Source: Candidatus Kapaibacterium sp. | GTDB lineage: Bacteria > Bacteroidota > Ignavibacteria > Kapaibacteriales > UBA2268 | NCBI GenBank assembly: GCA_938038165.1 | Contig: CALHRB010000042.1 | Span: forward strand, 1 to 11,205 | Length of the DNA stretch: 11,205 bases | Direction: 5' to 3' | Shown here: positions 6,686-11,205 of the stretch, one piece after another | How the letters are laid out: the number at the start of each line of letters is the position of its first letter | Position numbering within the stretch: the first letter of the stretch is position 1 | The notes under the pieces: model-generated | Seen by the model: only the letters and a program-made list of their open reading frames with translations | Databases searched by the model: none | Told to the model about the DNA's origin: nothing | Translations under genes and position numbers: made by a program

Positions 6686-8248
6686 ATGAAAGAATCAATG
6701 GAAAATAAACAAAAATATTTGGGTTTTTTATCTCTTTTTGAAAGATTCTTTCAGAATTCATCATCAAAAAATATTTTAGACAAATATTTGATAAAAACTT
6801 ATGACAATTTAAGAGAACCTGTTTTTGTAATTGATAATAAAAAAAATATAATTTGGAAAAACAAAGCATTTCATTCCTTTTTCAAATCTTCTAATCTAGA
6901 AAAATGTTACCAGATTTGTGGCAATACAGATCAAACAACCTGCTATTGCTTGAGGTCTTTGATTTCAGGACAGATTGAGAACAATTTTATTCCAATTAAT
7001 ACAAATGACCTCAATAATAATACTTTTGCCGAAATGATAACTATTCCTTTACTCAATGATAGTTCCGATAGTGATAATGTAATTGTTATCATCAAAGATA
7101 AAAATAATTTTACTTTTTCCTCAAGGAATTTAATTCTCGAAAATAAAAACTCAGGAGAAAATGAGACCAGAGTAAAAGAAATTGAAAAAAATGATTATTT
7201 AAAAAATGAATATGACTTGCTAAAACACTTTTTAATAAATCTGAGTGGAGTTATTTATCGGCGAAATATGGATTCGAAAATTATATATATTGAAGGAGCT
7301 TTCCAGGCAATCACCGGATTCGATAAAAACGATTTTTTAAAGAATGAGATTGGTTGGAATGATTTCGTCAAGCCTGAAGATCGGCATAAATATCAAGCAA
7401 GCTATGAAAATATTAAGAAAAACCCCAATTCCGAAGTTATTATTGAATATAGAATTAAATGTCGGGACGGCTCTGAAAAATGGATTAGAGAAAAGATGAT
7501 GAATGTATATAATTCAGAGAAGCAAGATAGATTTATTTATGGATTCCTCTATGATATTACTGAAAGAAAAGAAACAGAAGAAGAATTAAAAGCTTCAAAA
7601 GATGAATTAAGGAATCTCGCTCTTTATATAGAATCTTCCAGAGAGGAAGAAAAAAAGAGAATAGCAAAAGATATTCATGACGAACTTGGTCACGCCCTCA
7701 CAGCCCTGAAACTCGAATTAATGTGGCTAATCAAAAAAAAATATTTACGTCAGGAAGTTCTTTACGAAAGAACCCGCAAGATGAACGAATTAATTGAATC
7801 AACAATACGTAAAGTTCGCACTATCTCGTCGGAACTCCGCCCTTCTGTTCTTGATCATTTCGGTATTGTTGCTGCTATTGAATGGCAGGCAGCCGAATTC
7901 CAGAAAAGATCGGCTATGAGGTGCAAAGTCGTTCTTCCCAATCAAGAATTAAATCTTGATGAAAAATATTCAACTGCAATATTCAGAATATTTCAGGAAA
8001 TACTGACCAATATTGCCCGTCATTCAAAAGCAACAAGGGTTGATGTTCTTTTTGAAGTTGTTAATAACGAACTAAAACTAAGAGTTAGCGACAATGGCAA
8101 AGGAATCAAACAAGAAAATATCAACAGCAGAAAGTCGTTTGGACTTATTGGTATGTATGAACGTGCAACAGCTTTAGGCGGGAAAATCAGTATTTCCGGG
8201 GTTACCGGGATGGGGACAACTGTTACCCTTACGATACCTCTTAAATAA
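6686..8248 (+). CDS. Soluble PAS-PAS sensor histidine kinase, HisKA_3 (NarX/NreB-like) family
   Basis: A 520-residue cytoplasmic kinase with no membrane segment. An N-terminal PAS-like domain (about 35-140) contains four cysteines, C74, C78, C86 and C88, in a CYxxC(x7)CxC arrangement. A second PAS domain spans about 176-296 (FVKPEDRHKYQASY; IKCRDGSEKWIREK; YDITERKETEEE). The HisKA_3 dimerisation helix carries REEEKKRIAKDIHDELGH with phospho-acceptor H331. The HATPase domain has N442 in EILTNIARHSKA, DNGKGI at 469-474, FGLIGMYERATALGG (485-499) and GMGTTVTLTIP at the end. All catalytic motifs are intact. HisKA_3 kinases pair with NarL-type regulators, and one begins 12 bp downstream, almost certainly its partner. 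AAGGA (6678-6682) lies close before the first ATG (3 nt), supporting that start over the Met at codon 5. A TAAATTTG -7-like box at 6624-6631 lacks a good -33. Confidence 0.95.
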   Translation: MKESMENKQKYLGFLSLFERFFQNSSSKNILDKYLIKTYDNLREPVFVIDNKKNIIWKNKAFHSFFKSSNLEKCYQICGNTDQTTCYCLRSLISGQIENNFIPINTNDLNNNTFAEMITIPLLNDSSDSDNVIVIIKDKNNFTFSSRNLILENKNSGENETRVKEIEKNDYLKNEYDLLKHFLINLSGVIYRRNMDSKIIYIEGAFQAITGFDKNDFLKNEIGWNDFVKPEDRHKYQASYENIKKNPNSEVIIEYRIKCRDGSEKWIREKMMNVYNSEKQDRFIYGFLYDITERKETEEELKASKDELRNLALYIESSREEEKKRIAKDIHDELGHALTALKLELMWLIKKKYLRQEVLYERTRKMNELIESTIRKVRTISSELRPSVLDHFGIVAAIEWQAAEFQKRSAMRCKVVLPNQELNLDEKYSTAIFRIFQEILTNIARHSKATRVDVLFEVVNNELKLRVSDNGKGIKQENINSRKSFGLIGMYERATALGGKISISGVTGMGTTVTLTIPLK

Positions 8249-8260
8249 AAGGATTTACTT

Positions 8261-8893
8261 ATGATAAAAGTCATAATTGTTGATGATCACTCAGTAGTAA
8301 GAAAAGGTTTGCGTCAGATTATTGAGGAAACCAATGACATTGTCGTTGCCGATGAAGCAAGTTCAGGTTATGAACTGCTCGAAAGAATCAGAGAAAAAAA
8401 CTATGACGTTGTTCTGCTAGATATTTCTATGCCAGGCAAAGATGGACTCGATACTTTGAAAGAAATCAGAAATTTTAAACCAGATATTAAAGTGCTTATG
8501 TTCACTGTTTATCCCGAAGAACAATACGCTGTAAGAGTCCTAAAAGCTGGTGCTTACGGATACATAAACAAGGAAAGCGAACCCGACGAAATCATTGGTG
8601 CAATACGAAAAGTTTCTCAGGGAAGAAAATATGTTTCTCCCGAACTTGCAGAGCTTCTCGCTGCTAACATAGGCTCTTCTGCTGAAGCTGCCAAACACGA
8701 AATATTATCAGACAGAGAATTTCAAGTAATGTGTATGATTGCTTCGGGAAAAACCGTCAGAGAAATTGCCGAAGAGCTTGCATTAAGCATAAATACAATT
8801 AGTACTTATAGAATCAGAATTCTTGAAAAGATGAATATGAAAAGCAACGCTGAGCTTACTCATTATGCCATCAGGAATAATCTTGTCGAATAA
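8261..8893 (+). CDS. NarL/LuxR-family response regulator, partner of the upstream kinase
   Basis: A 210-residue regulator with the standard NarL layout. The receiver domain (about 2-120) has D8/D9, phospho-acceptor D54 in VLLDISMPG, T82 and K104. The LuxR helix-turn-helix (about 147-208) reads LSDREFQVMCMIASGKT, then VREIAEELALSINTISTYRIRILEKMNM. It would receive phosphate from H331 of the kinase encoded 12 bp upstream and bind DNA as a dimer. AAAAGGA lies 7 nt before the ATG, a strong ribosome binding site in the intercistronic gap, consistent with one transcript. Its recognition helix differs from that of the PAS-REC-LuxR protein in this window, so the two probably bind different sites. Genes for an UPF0173 hydrolase and PGI/PMI follow closely, but nothing shows they are its targets. 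Confidence 0.96.
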   Translation: MIKVIIVDDHSVVRKGLRQIIEETNDIVVADEASSGYELLERIREKNYDVVLLDISMPGKDGLDTLKEIRNFKPDIKVLMFTVYPEEQYAVRVLKAGAYGYINKESEPDEIIGAIRKVSQGRKYVSPELAELLAANIGSSAEAAKHEILSDREFQVMCMIASGKTVREIAEELALSINTISTYRIRILEKMNMKSNAELTHYAIRNNLVE

Positions 8894-8910
8894 ATATTTT
8901 TTAATTTTTG

Positions 8911-8915
8911 GGAGA
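8911..8915 (+). promoter_or_regulatory. Ribosome binding site GGAGA deciding the UPF0173 start
   Basis: GGAGA stands 7 nt before the ATG at 8923, an ideal spacing. A longer reading from TTG at 8908 would place this site inside the coding region and has no Shine-Dalgarno of its own. The ATG start is therefore preferred. Confidence 0.75.
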
Positions 8916-8922
8916 AAATGCT

Positions 8923-9600
8923 ATGTTAAAACTTACTTACCTGAGCCATTCAAGCTTTCTTCTTAACGATGGTAATAATAAACTAATTATTGATCCATTT
9001 ATTACCGGTAATCCAACTATGCCTTTGAAGTTAGAGGATTTAGATCCTCAGTTTATTGTTCTTACACATGCCCATGGGGATCACCTTGGAGATGCAGTAA
9101 AACTTGCAAAAAAGCACGAATCTCTTATCATAGCAGTAAACGAACTTGCTAATTATGTAGCCGAACAGGGATGTCAGGCACACAATATGCACATTGGCGG
9201 TGGCTGGAATTTTCCTTTCGGGAGATTGAAATTTACAATTGCACATCATGGTTCTTCCTCTCCCGATGGCAGATATATGGGTGAACCTGCCGGAGTTGTA
9301 ATCAATATGGGCGGTAAAACCGTTTATCACACCGGGGACACAGGCTTGTTCCTTGATATGAAGTTAATTGGCGAACTCAACAAAATTGACATAATGTTGG
9401 CACCCATTGGCGACAATTTTACAATGGGTATTGATGATGCAGTGAAAGCTGTTGAGTTTGTTGATCCAAAACTCACAATTCCCATGCATTACAATACTTT
9501 TGGGGTTATTCAGGCAGATCCAGAAGAATTCAAACGAAAAGTTCAGAGCATTGGCAAAAATTGCAGAGTAATGCAATTCGGCGAAACAATTGAATTTTAA
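8923..9600 (+). CDS. UPF0173 metal-dependent hydrolase (metallo-beta-lactamase fold)
   Basis: A 225-residue protein from the ATG with the GGAGA site, the usual length for UPF0173 (YtkL-like) proteins. The N-terminus LTYLSHSSFLL and the strand LIIDPFITGNP (21-31) are typical of the family. Metal-binding positions of the fold are present: HAHGDH with H49, H51, D53 and H54; H108/H109 in AHHGSSS; D139 in YHTGDT; and H189 in PMHYNTF. These would hold two metal ions and hydrolyse a phosphoester or similar bond in the cytoplasm. No physiological substrate is established for the family. It follows the response regulator by 29 bp and precedes the PGI/PMI gene by 43 bp, so it may belong to the same transcript. 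A weak TTG start 5 codons upstream was set aside. Confidence 0.93.
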   Translation: MLKLTYLSHSSFLLNDGNNKLIIDPFITGNPTMPLKLEDLDPQFIVLTHAHGDHLGDAVKLAKKHESLIIAVNELANYVAEQGCQAHNMHIGGGWNFPFGRLKFTIAHHGSSSPDGRYMGEPAGVVINMGGKTVYHTGDTGLFLDMKLIGELNKIDIMLAPIGDNFTMGIDDAVKAVEFVDPKLTIPMHYNTFGVIQADPEEFKRKVQSIGKNCRVMQFGETIEF

Positions 9601-9643
9601 ATTTTTTTATAATTGTCTCTTCGGTAAATAATTCTGAAAAAAT

Positions 9644-10711
9644 ATGAAAATTGAAGACATACATAAAATAGACTCACAAAATATGTATCAGGTGTTAAAA
9701 AATTTTCCTGACCAAATAAATGAAGCCGTTGAAATTGGAAAAGATGCTAAAATTCATTCAAAATCATTTAAACCTGATTCAATTATTATTCTCGGCATGG
9801 GTGGTTCGGCAATCGGCAGCGATTTACTTTCATCTTTTATTCAGTCAAGCCAAGAAACAAATGTCGTAAAATTCAAGGTAAACAGAAATTACAACATAAA
9901 CCAGCTAATCGGCGATTCTGATCTGGTGATTGCAAGTTCATATTCAGGCAATACCGAAGAGACAATTTCAGCTTTTGAGCAATCAAGAAAACAAACAAAC
10001 AATATATTGTGTATATCCACTGGTGGTATTCTTGGATCTCTCGCAGAAAAATACAACATGCCTTTAATCAAAATTCCTGCAGGCTATCAACCCCGTTGTG
10101 CTTTGGCTTATTCTTTTTTCCCATTGCTTTATGTTTTAATCAGATTAAATCTATTTTCAATAAGTACTGAAAAAATGATCGAAAATGCAATAGAAGAAAC
10201 AATTGAAGAAATAAAAAAGCTTTCAGATTTATTTTCAAGACCTGATGATAACAATATTGCCTATGTAACCGCAAAAAAGATAGCAGGCACAATACCGATC
10301 ATTTATTCATCAACCGAGAGATTAGATTCAGTCAATCTTCGCTGGCGAGATCAAATTAATGAAAATTCCAAAAATTTATGTTACGGTAGTTTGCTCCCCG
10401 AAATGAATCATAACGAAATTAATGCCTTCAGTCATCCTCAAGATTTAATTCAAAGGCTTTCAATCATTTATTTAAAGGACAAGGATGACCATCCAAGGAT
10501 TTCAGAAAGATTTGCTGCACTTAGTGACATTATGGAAGGCAAAGTAAACATACAGTTTTCATTTTCTGGAAAAGGCAAAAACTTTCTGACAAGAATGTTC
10601 GAGTTAGTCTATCTGGGTGATTGGATAAGTTTTTATCTTGCAATTGAAAATAAAACTGACCCAACTCCAATTCCTGTAATAAATTACTTGAAGGAACGTC
10701 TTAGCAAATGA
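9644..10711 (+). CDS. Bifunctional phosphoglucose/phosphomannose isomerase
   Basis: A 355-residue SIS-domain sugar-phosphate isomerase of the bifunctional PGI/PMI family, which interconverts glucose-6-phosphate or mannose-6-phosphate with fructose-6-phosphate in the cytoplasm. Seen: IIILGMGGSAIGSD (47-60), phosphate-binding SYSGNTEET (99-107), GYQPRCALAYSFFPLL (147-162), the RWRDQINENSKN stretch (233-244) and MNHNEI (254-259). E240 and H256 are 16 residues apart, the same spacing as E203 and H219 of the Pyrobaculum enzyme as I recall it. K350 near the C-terminus (NYLKERL) may be the third catalytic residue. Length is a little above the archaeal form. No clear Shine-Dalgarno precedes the ATG. 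The family assignment is firm; whether both activities are kept is inferred. Confidence 0.93.
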   Translation: MKIEDIHKIDSQNMYQVLKNFPDQINEAVEIGKDAKIHSKSFKPDSIIILGMGGSAIGSDLLSSFIQSSQETNVVKFKVNRNYNINQLIGDSDLVIASSYSGNTEETISAFEQSRKQTNNILCISTGGILGSLAEKYNMPLIKIPAGYQPRCALAYSFFPLLYVLIRLNLFSISTEKMIENAIEETIEEIKKLSDLFSRPDDNNIAYVTAKKIAGTIPIIYSSTERLDSVNLRWRDQINENSKNLCYGSLLPEMNHNEINAFSHPQDLIQRLSIIYLKDKDDHPRISERFAALSDIMEGKVNIQFSFSGKGKNFLTRMFELVYLGDWISFYLAIENKTDPTPIPVINYLKERLSK

Positions 10712-10720
10712 TGTTTTTTT

Positions 10721-10751
10721 ATTTGCAATTTAACTTAGCTTCAATGCAAAT
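10721..10751 (+). terminator. Weak inverted repeat with T-run, possible terminator after PGI/PMI
   Basis: ATTTGCA (10721-10727) and TGCAAAT (10745-10751) can pair in 7 bp around a 17-nt loop, and T residues follow to 10755. The stem has only two G-C pairs and the loop is large, so termination would be weak. The T-run overlaps the -33 region of the next promoter. It is the only hairpin I found in this gap. Confidence 0.25.
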
Positions 10752-10752
10752 T

Positions 10753-10784
10753 TTTGGTCAGGGCTAAAAATTTTCGTATATTTG
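10753..10784 (+). promoter_or_regulatory. Bacteroidota-type promoter for the last gene
   Basis: TTTG at 10753-10756 and TATATTTG at 10777-10784 are separated by 20 nt, matching the TTTG/TAnnTTTG pattern. The ATG of the next gene is at 10820, leaving a leader of about 25-30 nt. Together with the 108-bp gap this suggests the last gene is transcribed separately from PGI/PMI. Confidence 0.65.
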
Positions 10785-10819
10785 TAATTCATTTATTTAA
10801 AAATTATTAAGAAGTCATT

Positions 10820-11205
10820 ATGGAAGGTAGAAAACGTTCGAGGAGAGCAAAATATATAACCCTCTACTCACCATTCCTGATGAAGGAAACAAAACACGAA
10901 CTCATCGGCGAGCCAGTCGAAACTGATAAAGGTCGTCAACAGTGGGCAAGATGCACACGAAGTCATCACTCTCAACTTATCAATTTGGATGCAATCGAGG
11001 CCGAAACCGATAAATCCAAAGCCGTTATTCACATCTCTCGAGAAGATGCAAGAAAATACTCTCCAAGAGAAGAATATCAGATTGGTGATGTTATTTTCCA
11101 CAGCATTTGGGACGATGTTGGTATTGTTAGAGCCAAAGAGGTAACAAGCACAGGCGGTAAATCCATTCTTGTGCAATTCGAAAAAAACAACGAAAAAAGA
11201 TTAAT
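10820..11205 (+). CDS. Unrecognised protein with basic N-terminus (3' end beyond window)
   Basis: An open frame from ATG at 10820 runs off the right edge: 128 codons, no stop. I do not recognise the gene with confidence. The N-terminus is basic (MEGRKRSRRAKYITLYSP), followed by a segment around QQWARCTRSHHSQLINLD, then YSPREEYQIGDVIFHSIWDDVGIV (about 80-103) and a strand-rich stretch ending KSILVQFEKNNEKRLI. The pattern of tyrosine, Gly-Asp, Ile, His, then Gly-Ile-Val and an Ile-x-Val-x-Phe strand resembles small SH3-like beta-barrels at the ends of some nucleic-acid-binding proteins (CarD or UvrD C-terminus style). That suggests, without proving, a nucleic-acid-associated role. Reality is supported by the promoter 35 bp upstream, a codon pattern like its neighbours, and absence of stops. 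There is no strong Shine-Dalgarno, only AAGAAG before the ATG. Confidence 0.75.
   Translation, partial: MEGRKRSRRAKYITLYSPFLMKETKHELIGEPVETDKGRQQWARCTRSHHSQLINLDAIEAETDKSKAVIHISREDARKYSPREEYQIGDVIFHSIWDDVGIVRAKEVTSTGGKSILVQFEKNNEKRL

Noticed and set aside
8908..9600. Longer UPF0173 reading from TTG at 8908
   Set aside because: The GGAGA at 8911-8915 is ideally spaced for the ATG at 8923 and would lie inside the longer coding region.
9587..9616. ACAATT/AATTGT inverted repeat after the UPF0173 gene
   Set aside because: Six A/T-rich pairs around an 18-nt loop with no following T-run; fits chance.
10868..11176. 102-codon open frame on the minus strand
   Set aside because: It lies entirely within the plus-strand gene at 10820, which has a promoter, a longer frame and a protein-like sequence; the minus translation is rich in Cys/Phe with no motif.
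1..11205. Search for CRISPR array, insertion sequence, phage or defence genes
   Set aside because: No direct repeats with spacers, transposase or integrase motifs, terminal inverted repeats or defence-family motifs were seen; the tRNA is not flanked by an attachment-site repeat that I could find.

Overview
This 11.2 kb window is AT-rich chromosomal DNA, probably from a member of the Bacteroidota/Chlorobiota (FCB) group. Two observations point there. Three intergenic sites match the Bacteroidota promoter pattern (TTTG, a 19-20 nt spacer, then TAnnTTTG), one each before a tRNA, a deoxyhypusine-synthase-like gene and the last gene. The gene set is also typical: an UPF0173 hydrolase, a bifunctional PGI/PMI, a TolC-family protein, and PAS-rich signalling proteins with LuxR/NarL outputs. 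Several genes carry clear AAGGA/GGAGA ribosome binding sites, which are scarce in Bacteroidia and Flavobacteriia, so an Ignavibacteria-like lineage is my best guess. This is an inference from the sequence alone.

Layout. Positions 1-520 (minus) hold the N-terminal 173 residues of a YhaK-type pirin, cut by the window edge. A tRNA-Pro(CGG) with its own promoter lies at 627-704 (plus) and ends 2 bp from the stop codon of a convergent MsbA-like ABC exporter (707-2560, minus). A 133-bp divergent spacer with a 10-bp-arm palindrome separates the exporter from a PAS-PAS-REC-LuxR regulator (2694-4166, plus). That gene converges, 1 bp apart, on a deoxyhypusine-synthase-like enzyme (4168-5199, minus). 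A second divergent spacer contains the enzyme's promoter with a palindrome across its -33 element, and leads to a TolC-family outer-membrane protein (5319-6626, plus).

From 5319 to the end everything is on the plus strand. A soluble PAS-PAS-HisKA_3 histidine kinase (6686-8248) and its NarL-type response regulator (8261-8893), 12 bp apart, form a complete two-component system. An UPF0173 metal-dependent hydrolase (8923-9600) and a bifunctional phosphoglucose/phosphomannose isomerase (9644-10711) follow at short spacing. An unrecognised protein with its own promoter runs off the right edge (10820 onward).

Working together. Two LuxR-type response regulators sit within 6 kb of each other. One has its own kinase. 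The other carries PAS sensors on the regulator polypeptide and has no kinase beside it. The most notable points are this unusual regulator architecture, the four-cysteine cluster in the first PAS domain of the kinase, the altered substrate-pocket positions in the deoxyhypusine-synthase-like enzyme, and the two intergenic palindromes. I see no mobile element, CRISPR array, phage gene or defence island.
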